Positions 25,902 to 34,874 of a stretch of DNA of 44,397 nucleotides are shown here, in pieces. The DNA is from Aquificota bacterium (GTDB taxonomy: Bacteria; Aquificota; Aquificia; Aquificales; Aquificaceae): positions 1 through 44,397 of the forward strand of contig JAUZRJ010000081.1 in assembly GCA_030950545.1 (NCBI GenBank). The letters are read 5' to 3'. Position 1 is the first letter of the stretch. Each line of letters begins with the position of its first letter. The notes below the pieces were generated by a model. It was not told the DNA's origin and ran no database searches. It was given only the letters and a program-made list of their open reading frames with translations. The position numbers were made by a program, and so were the translations under genes.

Positions 25902-28523
25902 ATGAGATACATAATAACCCTGCTGTTTCTGATCTCATCCGCATCGGGTGAGGTCTTCATAGAGTCCAATTACCCTCTCAGAAAGACCAACCTCGGAGAA
26001 GTAGCCACAGAGGAGAACCTGGACCTTGTCCTGTGGGTCCTCAAAAACCTCAGGGACGTCAGGGATGTGAAGGTTTTCAAGGTAGGCGATGACACGGTCA
26101 TCTACGTAGAAAGATACCCGATACTCAGAGAGGTTAACATAAAAGGAAACAGGGGCATAGGAGAGGAAGAGATAAAGAGCTTTCTTGGTCTCAGGGAAGG
26201 AGAACCCCTCATAGGGTTCAGCCCTGACACAGCGGAGGAGGCCCTGCTCAGGTTTTACCGGGACAGAGGGTACGTGGAGGCAAGGGTTCAGGTGGACCTC
26301 AGCGTGGACGAGGACGGCTTCGCCCGTGTGGACATAGAGATTGAGGAGGGAGATATACACTTCCTCGGCGGTGCCCTGTTTGAAGGGGCGAAGTCTTTTT
26401 CCGGGAGGAGGCTTCTCTACGAGTCGGGGCTTGAAGTGGGCGAGGTCTTCGGAGGGGATATGGCGGAAAAGGGAGAGGAGAAACTCAGGGAGTTTTACAG
26501 GAGGGAGGGTTTTCTGGAGAGTTACGTCTACCTGAAGGATATAAAGATGGTAAGAGCAAAAAAACCCTTCGCCTACGTTCTTATACCCGGATACAGAAGA
26601 AAGGGCTTCAGGGACGCTCTGAGGTCCTTCCTGAGGGGTGTGTCGAACATGCTCTCCCATCCTGTAGCGGTCCTCAACGCCCTGAGGGGGAGAGGACACC
26701 TCGCAGTTCCCGTTTACAGGATCGTCGAGGGGAGGAGATACACATTCAGATTCGAGGGCAACAGGTTCCTGAGCTCGGAGGAACTCTCTCGCCTTATAGA
26801 CAGGGAAACTCCGGCGGTTGACCTGACCTTTCTGGAAAGGCTGAAGGAAAGCATAAGAGAACTTTACAGGAAAAAGGGTTTCTTTGACGTTGAGGTGGAT
26901 TACAGCTTCGAAAGGAACACGATAGTCTACAGGATAAGGGAAGGTCAGAGGTACAGAGCGGTGCCCTTCGGCAGAACGGACCTGGGTCTTCCCGAATACT
27001 ACGACGAGGAGAAGATAAGGGAGGTTCTGGAGAGGGAAGTGAGAAGGTTAAGGGAAGAGGGATTTCTCACAGCGAGGTACAGCCTCAAAAGGAAGGTAAT
27101 CAGGGAAAGAAAAGAGGTCTGGGTAGTCTTAGACGTGGTCAGGGGAAAGAGGATACTTCTTAAAGACCTCATTCTGGATAAGGGTCCAGAGGGATTGAGA
27201 CAGGTATTTGCAAAACACAGGGCCATCCTTCCCGCTGTGCTGGACGAGCGGATCATAGACTCCCTCAACAGGGACCTGGAAAGGTTTCTTCTGGACAGGG
27301 GCTATCTGGAGGGTAAGTTCTCGGTGGACATCAGGGTAGAAGAGGACGAGGAGAACATGTATCTGACCTACGTTTACTCCGTGGAAACGGGACCGAGGTA
27401 CACCTACGGGAAGCTCATAACCTACGGGAACGAAAAGACCAGGTACAGGGAGATCCACTACACCGTCGTGAAGCAGAGATACTTCTCAAAGGAGGCGGAG
27501 GAGGAGAGTCTGTGGAACCTTATAAGGAGCGAGATATTCACGGGTGTGAGGATAGAACACTTCGTAGACAGGGAAAAAAAAGTGGTCCACAGGCTCGTGG
27601 AGGTGAGGGAGGACAGGAGGGGAGTTCTCGAGCTTTCCGTCGGCTACAACACGGAGGAAAGGCTGAAGCTGGAAGGGTCGGTAAAGCTGAAGAACCTCTT
27701 CGGCGTCGGGATCACAGGCAGGCTCTCCGCATCGAAGAGCGAAAAGTACGAGACGTATGAGGCGGGCCTTTCGGACAGGTTCCTCTTTTCGAGAAGATAC
27801 TTCTCGGATATGGCCCTTTTCAGGAGGCTTGAGTTCCACAGGAGCTTTGACCTGACAAGCCAGGGTTTTTCCGTTTCCCTCGGCTACAGGTTTTCGAGGT
27901 GGGTGTCCGCCAGCCTGTTTTACTCCCCAACTACTAACGATGTGGACGGGTTTGAGGCGGGAAGAACCCACCTCAGGAAGGTCGGCCTCCTGACCGCCTA
28001 CGAGAGGAGAGACAACCCTGTAAACCCGAGGAGGATAACCCACGTAAGTCTCAAGATCAGCTACGCATCGGGTGACAGGGACTACTACGGTGCGGAAGGT
28101 AATCTCTTTATCCTCAGGGAGATAACACCGAAGGTTTCGGTGAACTTCAGGCTGGCTGGCGGTGCGGTGGGTAGAGATGCCCCCATCTTCGACAGGTTCT
28201 TCCTGGGAGGTCTGAGGAACATGAGGGGGTATGATTTTGAGATCATAGGTTACCCTCAGGGTGGCAGGGCGTACGTGTTTTCAAGGGGCGAGATCGTGTT
28301 TCCCTTAAAGGACCCTTTCAGGGGTGCGGTTTATGTGGACTCGGGATCAGTTGGTGACAGTCTGAAGGAGGCGGTCGGAGATCTCAAGTACGGTGCGGGT
28401 GTGGCGGTCGGCGTCGGTTCACCTGTGGGTTTTGTGAGGGTAGACCTGGCGGTCCCCTTATCCGGGCTACCTGTTCCCACGTCGAGGTTCAGGGTCTATC
28501 TATCAATTGGGTTTGTTTACTGA
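25902..28523 (+). CDS. bamA: Outer membrane protein assembly factor BamA (Omp85 family)
   Basis: The signal peptide [16 protein letters not shown] is followed by repeated POTRA-like units ([45 protein letters not shown], others) to about residue 570. The C-terminal 16-strand barrel contains [14 protein letters not shown], the loop-6 RGY/RGF element, and ends [10 protein letters not shown] with an aromatic last residue. Inserts outside standard POTRAs ([23 protein letters not shown]) are notable. TamA is an alternative, but size and context with a BepA-like protease favour BamA. The ORF opens at TTG 25896; ATG 25902 gives the better signal peptide. TATACT ends 9 nt before it; no Shine-Dalgarno. 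Confidence 0.92.
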   Translation: MRYIITLLFLISSASGEVFIESNYPLRKTNLGEVATEENLDLVLWVLKNLRDVRDVKVFKVGDDTVIYVERYPILREVNIKGNRGIGEEEIKSFLGLREGEPLIGFSPDTAEEALLRFYRDRGYVEARVQVDLSVDEDGFARVDIEIEEGDIHFLGGALFEGAKSFSGRRLLYESGLEVGEVFGGDMAEKGEEKLREFYRREGFLESYVYLKDIKMVRAKKPFAYVLIPGYRRKGFRDALRSFLRGVSNMLSHPVAVLNALRGRGHLAVPVYRIVEGRRYTFRFEGNRFLSSEELSRLIDRETPAVDLTFLERLKESIRELYRKKGFFDVEVDYSFERNTIVYRIREGQRYRAVPFGRTDLGLPEYYDEEKIREVLEREVRRLREEGFLTARYSLKRKVIRERKEVWVVLDVVRGKRILLKDLILDKGPEGLRQVFAKHRAILPAVLDERIIDSLNRDLERFLLDRGYLEGKFSVDIRVEEDEENMYLTYVYSVETGPRYTYGKLITYGNEKTRYREIHYTVVKQRYFSKEAEEESLWNLIRSEIFTGVRIEHFVDREKKVVHRLVEVREDRRGVLELSVGYNTEERLKLEGSVKLKNLFGVGITGRLSASKSEKYETYEAGLSDRFLFSRRYFSDMALFRRLEFHRSFDLTSQGFSVSLGYRFSRWVSASLFYSPTTNDVDGFEAGRTHLRKVGLLTAYERRDNPVNPRRITHVSLKISYASGDRDYYGAEGNLFILREITPKVSVNFRLAGGAVGRDAPIFDRFFLGGLRNMRGYDFEIIGYPQGGRAYVFSRGEIVFPLKDPFRGAVYVDSGSVGDSLKEAVGDLKYGAGVAVGVGSPVGFVRVDLAVPLSGLPVPTSRFRVYLSIGFVY

Positions 28524-29376
28524 TGGCATTCCGGAGGTAGGCGAGGAGTTCTTCCTTTATGTCCTCCCTCTTCATTGCGAACTCAAAAACTGTCTTCAGG
28601 TAGTCAACGGGGTTTCCTGTGTCGTAAACCCTTGTCTCCACCTTGTAGGCGTAGATCACCTCCTCCTTGAGCAGGAGTCTCATCGCGTCCGTCAGCTGGA
28701 TCTCACCACCCTTTCCCGGTTTTGTGTCCCTGAGCATCTCAAAGATCTTCGGTGTGAAGACGTACCTTCCCACTATGGCCAGGTTCGAAGGCGCCTCCTC
28801 AGGAGAAGGCTTCTCCACCAGGTCCTCCACTATGTAAACCCCTTCCTCTATCTCCTTCACCTTTGCTATCCCGTACTTTTTCACCTCCTCCCTTTCAACC
28901 TCGTGCAGGGCTATGACGCTCTTTCCGAACCTCTGGAATGTATCCACCATCCCTCTCACTATCTCGCTTCCCTTTTCAAGTATTATGTCCCCGAGGGATA
29001 CGAGGAAGGGCTCCCCGCCCACAGCAGGCTCAGCGGTCAGGACCGCATGGCCGAGACCCAGCTGTTCCTTCTGCCTAACATATATGGGGTTTATCATGTG
29101 GCTTATCTCCCTTATGTTCTCAAGGACCTCCCTCTTCCCCGCCTCTTCAAGGTGCTTCTCCAGGTCCGTGTTTATGTCAAAATGGTGCTCTATGGGTCTT
29201 TTGTGTCTTCCCGTCACAAAGATTATGTTCTCTATACCCGCCTCAAGAAGCTCCTCTACGATGAACTGGATCACAGGCTTGTCTATTATGGGGAACATCT
29301 CCTTGGGCATGGCCTTGGTTGCGGGCAGGAACCTGGTCCCCCACCCCGCGACGGGAAGGACCGCCTTCCTTACCAT
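28489..29376 (-). CDS. galU: UTP-glucose-1-phosphate uridylyltransferase
   Basis: Makes UDP-glucose for envelope glycans. KAVLPVAGWGTRFLPATKAMPKEMFPIIDKPVIQFIVEE is the nucleotide-binding signature; QLGLGHAVLTAE, KGGEIQLTDAM and YDTGNPVDYLKT follow. 295 aa is normal. It begins 4 nt after the pdxJ stop with GGAGG upstream, so it is the distal gene of pdxJ-galU. The 3' end overlaps the convergent bamA by 35 bp. Confidence 0.96.
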   Translation of the reverse strand: MVRKAVLPVAGWGTRFLPATKAMPKEMFPIIDKPVIQFIVEELLEAGIENIIFVTGRHKRPIEHHFDINTDLEKHLEEAGKREVLENIREISHMINPIYVRQKEQLGLGHAVLTAEPAVGGEPFLVSLGDIILEKGSEIVRGMVDTFQRFGKSVIALHEVEREEVKKYGIAKVKEIEEGVYIVEDLVEKPSPEEAPSNLAIVGRYVFTPKIFEMLRDTKPGKGGEIQLTDAMRLLLKEEVIYAYKVETRVYDTGNPVDYLKTVFEFAMKREDIKEELLAYLRNAISKQTQLIDRP

Positions 29377-29380
29377 CCCC

Positions 29381-30109
29381 TCACCCTCCTTTTATAAGCG
29401 CTATCATCTCCCTGACCGCCCTCTCAAAGCCGAAGATCACCGCGTTGGCCACTATGGAGTGGCCTATGTTAAGTTCCTCTATTATGCCCTTAAGCCTCAG
29501 TATACCCTTTACGTTCTGGTAGGTGAGCCCGTGTCCCGCGTAAACCCTGATGCCCAGATCCCTCGCGACCCTTCCCGCCCTCTCCAGGCGCTTCAGCTCC
29601 TCCTCCGCCTCCTTAAACCTGTGTTCGTTCCAGAGATTCGCGTAGGTCCCCGTGTGGAGCTCGACCGCGTCCGCCCCCACTTCCCTGCTTGCTCTGACCT
29701 GATCCTCCTCCGGGTCTATGAAGAGGGAGACCTCTATCCCCGCACCCTTAAGGGGCTCTATGAAAGTTTTTAAGACCTCTTTTGATGAGACAACGTCAAG
29801 CCCCCCTTCGGTGGTTATCTCCTCCCTCCTTTCGGGAACGAGGGTAACCCTGTCGGGCTTTACCCTCAGGGCTATGGTCCTCATCTCCTCGGTGGGAGCC
29901 ATCTCAAGGTTTACGGGGATACTCACAAGCTCCCTTATGAGCTCAAGGTCCCTGTCCTGGATGTGTCTCCTGTCCTCCCTCAGGTGAAGGGTTATCTGGT
30001 CCGCCCCTGCCTGCTGGGCTATCAGTGCCGCAAAGACCGGAGATGGCTCAAAGGTCCTCCTGGCCTGCCTTACGGTTGCCACGTGATCTATGTTTACTCC
30101 GAGACGCAT
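29381..30109 (-). CDS. pdxJ: Pyridoxine 5'-phosphate synthase
   Basis: Last step of the DXP-dependent vitamin B6 pathway, joining deoxyxylulose phosphate and aminoacetone phosphate. [51 protein letters not shown] and [10 protein letters not shown] are family blocks; 242 aa is typical. The -10 TAAAAT ends 6 nt before the ATG, giving a leaderless start. It also lies 14 nt downstream of the GGDEF-EAL stop, so it can be read through from that gene as well. Confidence 0.96.
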   Translation of the reverse strand: MRLGVNIDHVATVRQARRTFEPSPVFAALIAQQAGADQITLHLREDRRHIQDRDLELIRELVSIPVNLEMAPTEEMRTIALRVKPDRVTLVPERREEITTEGGLDVVSSKEVLKTFIEPLKGAGIEVSLFIDPEEDQVRASREVGADAVELHTGTYANLWNEHRFKEAEEELKRLERAGRVARDLGIRVYAGHGLTYQNVKGILRLKGIIEELNIGHSIVANAVIFGFERAVREMIALIKGG

Positions 30110-30115
30110 AGGGTT

Positions 30116-30121
30116 ATTTTA
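30116..30121 (-). promoter_or_regulatory. pdxJ -10 box
   Basis: Minus-strand TAAAAT placed exactly so that initiation falls on or beside the A of the pdxJ ATG. No Shine-Dalgarno in the 14-nt gap after the GGDEF-EAL stop. No good -35. Confidence 0.5.
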
Positions 30122-30123
30122 AT

Positions 30124-32661
30124 TCAGGATTTAAGCTCAGGAGAAGGTCTCCCGAAGAAAAAGCCCTGCCCGTAATCAACACCACACTCCTTCATGACCT
30201 TGAGGGTTTGTTCGTCTTCTATGAACTCCGCCACAGTTCTTATACCCATTCCCCTTGCAAGTGTAACTATTGACTCAATGAAGGTTTTATCCTTCCAGTC
30301 CGTGACAGCGCCCTGTACAAACTCCCCTTCAATCTTCACAAAATCCGCAGGAATCTTCTTCAGGTAATGGAAAGAAGAGTATCCAGAACCAAAGTCGTCT
30401 ATGGCAAAGCTGACTCCTATATCTTTCAGGGAGCGGGCAAAGGACTCTACAAGATCGGGATTCCTTATGCTCTCCCTTTCAGTAAGTTCAAAGACAACGT
30501 TTTCCGGTTTTATTCTGTAATCTTCTATCAGCTTCCTTATTCTGACCACGAACTCCTCCAGAGTAAGCATCCTTGCTGAAAGGTTAATAAATATCTTCTT
30601 ATCGTAGTTCTCCTCCCTTACCCTCCTGAACACTTCCTCATAGAGTATCATGTCCATTCTTGTTATCACACCAAGGTTCTCCGCAACTTCTATAAACTCA
30701 CCTGCAGGCATGTTCTCCTGTCCTATTCGCATAAGTACCTCATTTGCAAAGACACTGCCGGTTTTCAGGTCAATTATGGGCTGGAAGAAAGGCTTTATAG
30801 TCCTTTTGTTTAAAGCGTCCAGAACCTGTATGCTTTTTCTTGTAAGCTCACGGCGGGGCAAGCTCAGGTCTTCAAAAGAAGGCACCCTTATTCTGCTCCT
30901 TCCTTCCTCTTTCGCTTTCCTGAGCATGCTGTCCGCTATCAAAAACAGGTCCTTAGGATTCTTGGCATGGTCGGGGTAAGTTGATATCCCTATGGATACC
31001 TGCAGTACGACAACTTCCTGACCGCTTACAGAAAAGGAAGATGACTCAATAGCATCCTTTATTCTCTTTGCAAGGCTGAAAGCCTGCTCAACGTCTGAAC
31101 CTACCGCTATTATCGCAAACTCGTCCCCGCCGTACCTTGAGGCAACGTCCGCTTTCCTTTTGGTCTCAGAAAGTATCCTCGCCACTTCCCTGAGAATCTT
31201 GTCCCCGAAGGCATGACCGTAAGTATCGTTTATCACCTTGAAGTTGTCCAAATCCATCATTATCAGGGAGAGCTTCCTCCCGAAGCGGTTTGCCCTCTCA
31301 ATCTCGTAGTTGAGAAGCTCCCAAAATGTCCTCTGATTGTAGAGGAAGGTGAGCGGGTCCCTCATGGCGTAAAACTCAATGTCTTTTATGTAGGAACTTA
31401 TGGCTTTGGTTGAGCCTATAACGTTCACAAGGGTGGCAAGCACCGTATCTATAACGGGCTCTCTGTGTCTGTCCAGGGCAAGGTCGGTGGTCATACCCAC
31501 ACCCACCACCCCTCCCAAGTGGGGCTTGTCCAGTACGAGGGTCTTGGTCCTCATCCTGAGCTTTTCCTCTTCGAATCCGTTGAAGCTCTCACCTTCCAAG
31601 GCTACGTTGTGGTTTATGTTCAATGTTCTGTTACCCACTATGGATATGGGTATCCTGCTCATCACCTGCTCTTCCAGACTCTTCTCAAAGGCTTTTCTGA
31701 GTTTATCATCAGGCCTTTTGAGCCAAAAGACCTCTGTGTTTATGTGGCTGTCCTCTATAAAGATTGAGAAGACTCGCTTTACATCCGTGACCTTATGTAT
31801 ATCACCGAGCAGAGAGGATATGTACTCCTTCCAGTCCTTTATGAACTGGTGGGTGATTATGAACCTCTCAAGTATGTTAATTTCCAGCTCAAGGATATCT
31901 TTGTCTATGGCTATCTCCCTTATCTTCTCCGCCAGGCTCTTGAGGGACCTGTTCAGTTCATCAAATTCTCTGTAAGGTACCTCAGCTTCTACAAGCCTCT
32001 CTACATCTTCCACCCTTTTTATGCTTTCAATAGCGCTCTCAATGTTTTCCCTTATCCTCCTTATGCTTCTCATGAAAAGCAGGGAGACCCAGATGGAAGT
32101 CCCTATACCAAGGGGTACGATGAAGAGGCTTGATAGGAAAAAAGTGCTCCTGACCTTGGAGAACATGGAGGACATGTCTATCTTTGTTTCCACAACACCG
32201 AGAACATCACCCTCCCGCGCGTTCACGTGGCACTTTACACACTCACTCCTAGCCACTATAGGCTGGACATACCTGTACAAACTTTCCCTGATCTGGGAAG
32301 TGGAAGCTTTGAGCTTGAAAGCCTTTCTGATCACATCATCCCTCTGGGGTTCTGGCACGCTCCCGAAGAGATCAACCACCTTGTCCCCCCTGTATATGTT
32401 CACACTCAAAGGTGTGTCTGCATAGGAAACCTCCAGAGCCCTCAGAAACTCAATCACATCGCTTCTTTTCCATCCTCTGCTCATAACCTGATACATGGAA
32501 GCAAAAACCTGCCGTGATATACCCTTTGCGGTCATTTCAGCCATATCTTCTGCGGACCTTCGCACCATGCTCCAGAAGAGGAAGTAAATCGCACCGAGGG
32601 AAAACAGGAGTATGGAAAGGGTTATAAAGAAAGTTGCCAGGCTCAGAGAGCGGGTTCTCAT
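30124..32661 (-). CDS. Membrane GGDEF-EAL protein with extracytoplasmic CxxCH sensor domain
   Basis: 845 aa. Two spans (about 8-31 and 174-197) enclose an external domain that holds SECVKCHVN (C141-H145), a c-type haem attachment motif, in a context resembling the DUF3365/Tll0287-like haem sensors. A HAMP-like helix and linker (200-270) and an unassigned GAF-like region (270-420) follow. GGDEF is intact (RYGGDEF, 509-515) with the inhibitory RxxD site RKAD (502-505). EAL is near-complete (EVLMRI, INLSARML, ELTERES, IDDFGSGYSS, QGFFFGRP), with KIE in place of KID. It can plausibly both make and degrade c-di-GMP under redox or ligand control. It follows motB2 by 25 nt. Base use looks more AT-rich than the neighbours. 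Confidence 0.92.
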   Translation of the reverse strand: MRTRSLSLATFFITLSILLFSLGAIYFLFWSMVRRSAEDMAEMTAKGISRQVFASMYQVMSRGWKRSDVIEFLRALEVSYADTPLSVNIYRGDKVVDLFGSVPEPQRDDVIRKAFKLKASTSQIRESLYRYVQPIVARSECVKCHVNAREGDVLGVVETKIDMSSMFSKVRSTFFLSSLFIVPLGIGTSIWVSLLFMRSIRRIRENIESAIESIKRVEDVERLVEAEVPYREFDELNRSLKSLAEKIREIAIDKDILELEINILERFIITHQFIKDWKEYISSLLGDIHKVTDVKRVFSIFIEDSHINTEVFWLKRPDDKLRKAFEKSLEEQVMSRIPISIVGNRTLNINHNVALEGESFNGFEEEKLRMRTKTLVLDKPHLGGVVGVGMTTDLALDRHREPVIDTVLATLVNVIGSTKAISSYIKDIEFYAMRDPLTFLYNQRTFWELLNYEIERANRFGRKLSLIMMDLDNFKVINDTYGHAFGDKILREVARILSETKRKADVASRYGGDEFAIIAVGSDVEQAFSLAKRIKDAIESSSFSVSGQEVVVLQVSIGISTYPDHAKNPKDLFLIADSMLRKAKEEGRSRIRVPSFEDLSLPRRELTRKSIQVLDALNKRTIKPFFQPIIDLKTGSVFANEVLMRIGQENMPAGEFIEVAENLGVITRMDMILYEEVFRRVREENYDKKIFINLSARMLTLEEFVVRIRKLIEDYRIKPENVVFELTERESIRNPDLVESFARSLKDIGVSFAIDDFGSGYSSFHYLKKIPADFVKIEGEFVQGAVTDWKDKTFIESIVTLARGMGIRTVAEFIEDEQTLKVMKECGVDYGQGFFFGRPSPELKS

Positions 32662-32686
32662 GATTTAAGTGTATGATAATACAGCC

Positions 32687-33361
32687 TCACTCCCTCCTCC
32701 TGTTCAGGCTTATGTATATCTCAACCCTGTTGTTCCTCTCCATCAGGATAGGCTGCCTCCACGTGTAGAGGGGTCTTGTATCACCGTAACCCGCTGCGGC
32801 CATTCTCCCGGGGTCAACTCCGAGCCCCTGGAGGAACCTGACTACTTCGGTCGCCCTCCTCAGAGAGAGCTCCCACCTGTCCCTCACGTAAGGGTCCTTT
32901 ATCTCAACGATTTCGCTCACGTGTCCCTCCACCCTTATCTGGACGTTTTCGGGTAGCTTTTTCAGAACCTCAACTATCTCCTCAAGGGTCTTCCGGGCTT
33001 TCGGCGTCAGCCTGTAGGTTCCGTCTTCAAAGAAGATCTTGTCAAAGAGCCTCAACTTAACGAAGTCGGAGGTGACGACTATCTGGAAAGCCCAGGGAGG
33101 GAGAACCTTCTGGATCCTTCTCTTTATCTTCAGAGCGACCTCCTTAGGCGGTGGGTTTATCGGCTCGAGTATGGACGTCTTCTTAAGGTAGAACTTCCTT
33201 TCGGGCTGGAAGTAGGAGATGAACTTCTCAAGCTGGGCTATGTCGAGACTGCTCATCGCGTAGATGAGTATGAAGAAGGTAAGAAGCAAAGACATGAGGT
33301 CGCTGAAAGAGGTGAGCCAGGCGGGAGGTCTTTTGCACTCTTCCTTCTTCCTGAAGGCCAT
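32687..33361 (-). CDS. motB: Flagellar stator protein MotB, second paralogue
   Basis: 224 aa. The single N-terminal span PAWLTSFSDLMSLLLTFFILIYAMS holds the ion-binding Asp21. The C-terminal OmpA/MotB peptidoglycan-binding domain has VQIRVEGHVSE, DRWELSLRRATEVVRFL, AAGYGDTRPL and RNNRVEIYI. The domain diverges from motB1 in the first half. Two motB genes behind one motA is an arrangement I recall from Aquifex. It starts 9 nt after motB1. Confidence 0.92.
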   Translation of the reverse strand: MAFRKKEECKRPPAWLTSFSDLMSLLLTFFILIYAMSSLDIAQLEKFISYFQPERKFYLKKTSILEPINPPPKEVALKIKRRIQKVLPPWAFQIVVTSDFVKLRLFDKIFFEDGTYRLTPKARKTLEEIVEVLKKLPENVQIRVEGHVSEIVEIKDPYVRDRWELSLRRATEVVRFLQGLGVDPGRMAAAGYGDTRPLYTWRQPILMERNNRVEIYISLNRRRE

Positions 33362-33370
33362 GTCAGTACC

Positions 33371-34072
33371 TCAGGGGTTTAGCTTTATGCACAGCTCTAT
33401 CCTCCTGTTTCTCTCCCTTCCCTCGGGCGTGTCGTTGGGAGCTATAGGTCTGTACTCGCCGTAACCGACCGCGGATAGGAGGTCAACGGGGTAACCGCAG
33501 TCCTCGAAGATCCTCAGAACCGATACCGCCCTTGCCGCGGAAAGCTCCCAGTTTGAGGGGAACCTCGGCGTTGATATAGGAAGGTCGTCGGTGTACCCCT
33601 CAAAGGTGATGGGGAGGGAGAAGGGTTTCAGCCTGTAACATATATCCCGCAATATGTCCACCGCCTCCGGGTACGGGTTCTCGCTCCCCAAGGGAAATAT
33701 CCTCCCGGTTGTTATTCTCAGCTTCATGCAGGTTCCAGTCACGAGGTAGTCCGCCTCTATGCCCATGCTCATGAGGGTCTCCTTTATCTTGAGGATCTCC
33801 TTCTTCAGATCCGCGAACTTCTTTACCCTGAAGTGCATGTTCTCCATCTCTATGGGTATCCTGGAGGCCTTGATGGACCCGTCCTCAGAAAAGACGACCT
33901 GCCTTCCACCAAAGGCCTCTATCAACCCCTTGAGAACCTGGTAGAACTTCTCGAGAGATATTATGCTCATGGAGTAGAGCAGGATGAAAAATGTAAGGAG
34001 CAGGGACATAAGGTCTCCGAAGGAGGTGAGCCAGGCGGGAGCCTTCTTGCACTCCTCCTTCTTTTCCCTCAT
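33371..34072 (-). CDS. motB: Flagellar stator protein MotB, first paralogue
   Basis: 233 aa. PAWLTSFGDLMSLLLTFFILLYSMS carries Asp20, the ion-binding residue. The C-terminal domain has ITFEGYTDDLPI, SNWELSAARAVSVLRIFED, SAVGYGEYRPI and RNRRIELCIKL. Its ATG shares a base with the motA stop (TGATG), so MotA and MotB1 are translationally coupled. Both MotBs begin with a similar Lys-Glu-Glu-Cys-Lys stretch. Confidence 0.93.
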   Translation of the reverse strand: MREKKEECKKAPAWLTSFGDLMSLLLTFFILLYSMSIISLEKFYQVLKGLIEAFGGRQVVFSEDGSIKASRIPIEMENMHFRVKKFADLKKEILKIKETLMSMGIEADYLVTGTCMKLRITTGRIFPLGSENPYPEAVDILRDICYRLKPFSLPITFEGYTDDLPISTPRFPSNWELSAARAVSVLRIFEDCGYPVDLLSAVGYGEYRPIAPNDTPEGRERNRRIELCIKLNP

Positions 34073-34836
34073 CAGGTTTCCTCCGCCACCTCGATGCCGA
34101 GCATTATGGAGAGCTCCTGTCTGAGGATGTTCGGGTTCACACCCTTCTGTATGGCTTCTATGGCGAGGAGGTATATGTTCCTGTAGAGTATCTCGGTGTC
34201 CTTTATCTTTTTGAGCTTGGAGGCTACGGGTATGGCAAAGGCGTTGGCGAGGATAGCACCGTAGAGGGTGGTGATGAGGGCGACCGCCATGCCGGGCCCC
34301 AGGGCGGATGGGTCGTTTAGGTTTCTGAGCATCTGGATAAGACCTATTAAGGTCCCTATCATGCCGAAGGCGGGGAAGAGCTCACCGAGCCTTTCCCAGA
34401 CAGCGACGTTTGTGGATAGCCTCTCCTCGAGCTGGGCTATCGCCCCTTCCGCACTCATCTTTATCTCCTCAAGCTCCAGACCGTCCACCAGCATCCTTAT
34501 CATGTCCCCGAGGAGAGGGTCCCTCTGGTAGTAGAGGTCTATCTCCGACTCAAGGGCGAGTATACCTTCCCTCCTCACCTTGGTCGCTATCTCCGACAGA
34601 AACTCCACCGTCTCGAGGGGATCGGGAGGCTTCCAGAGGAAGGCGTCTTTGATCGAGGCAAGGCCCCTTATGAAGTCCTTGAGGGGAAAAGCACCCAGCG
34701 TCGCAGCCATGCCACCGCCGACGACTATGAATATCGAAGGGATGTTTATAAAGGCGGTCGGACTACCGCCTATGATAATGGCGATGGAGATCATGGCAAA
34801 GGCTCCGAGAATCCCTATGAGGGCTGACGGATCCAT
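34072..34836 (-). CDS. motA: Flagellar stator protein MotA
   Basis: 254 aa, four spans, of the PomA/MotA short type. FINIPSIFIVVGGGMAATL near the start, the cytoplasmic loop, and FPAFGMIGTLIGLIQMLRNL with VALITTLYGAILAN, the Pro-bearing ion-channel helices, are visible. Whether protons or Na+ drive it cannot be decided from sequence. On the minus strand TATATT lies only 4 nt before the ATG and there is no Shine-Dalgarno. It diverges from rnr across a 38-bp gap. Confidence 0.94.
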   Translation of the reverse strand: MDPSALIGILGAFAMISIAIIIGGSPTAFINIPSIFIVVGGGMAATLGAFPLKDFIRGLASIKDAFLWKPPDPLETVEFLSEIATKVRREGILALESEIDLYYQRDPLLGDMIRMLVDGLELEEIKMSAEGAIAQLEERLSTNVAVWERLGELFPAFGMIGTLIGLIQMLRNLNDPSALGPGMAVALITTLYGAILANAFAIPVASKLKKIKDTEILYRNIYLLAIEAIQKGVNPNILRQELSIMLGIEVAEET

Positions 34837-34861
34837 CAGGAATATAAATCGGAATCTAACT

Positions 34862-34867
34862 TATAAT
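34862..34867 (+). promoter_or_regulatory. rnr -10 box
   Basis: TATAAT ends 7 nt before the rnr GTG, placing initiation at the start codon. No Shine-Dalgarno, no clear -35. The opposing motA -10 (34841-34846) lies 15 bp away. Confidence 0.55.
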
Positions 34868-34874
34868 TTAAAAC

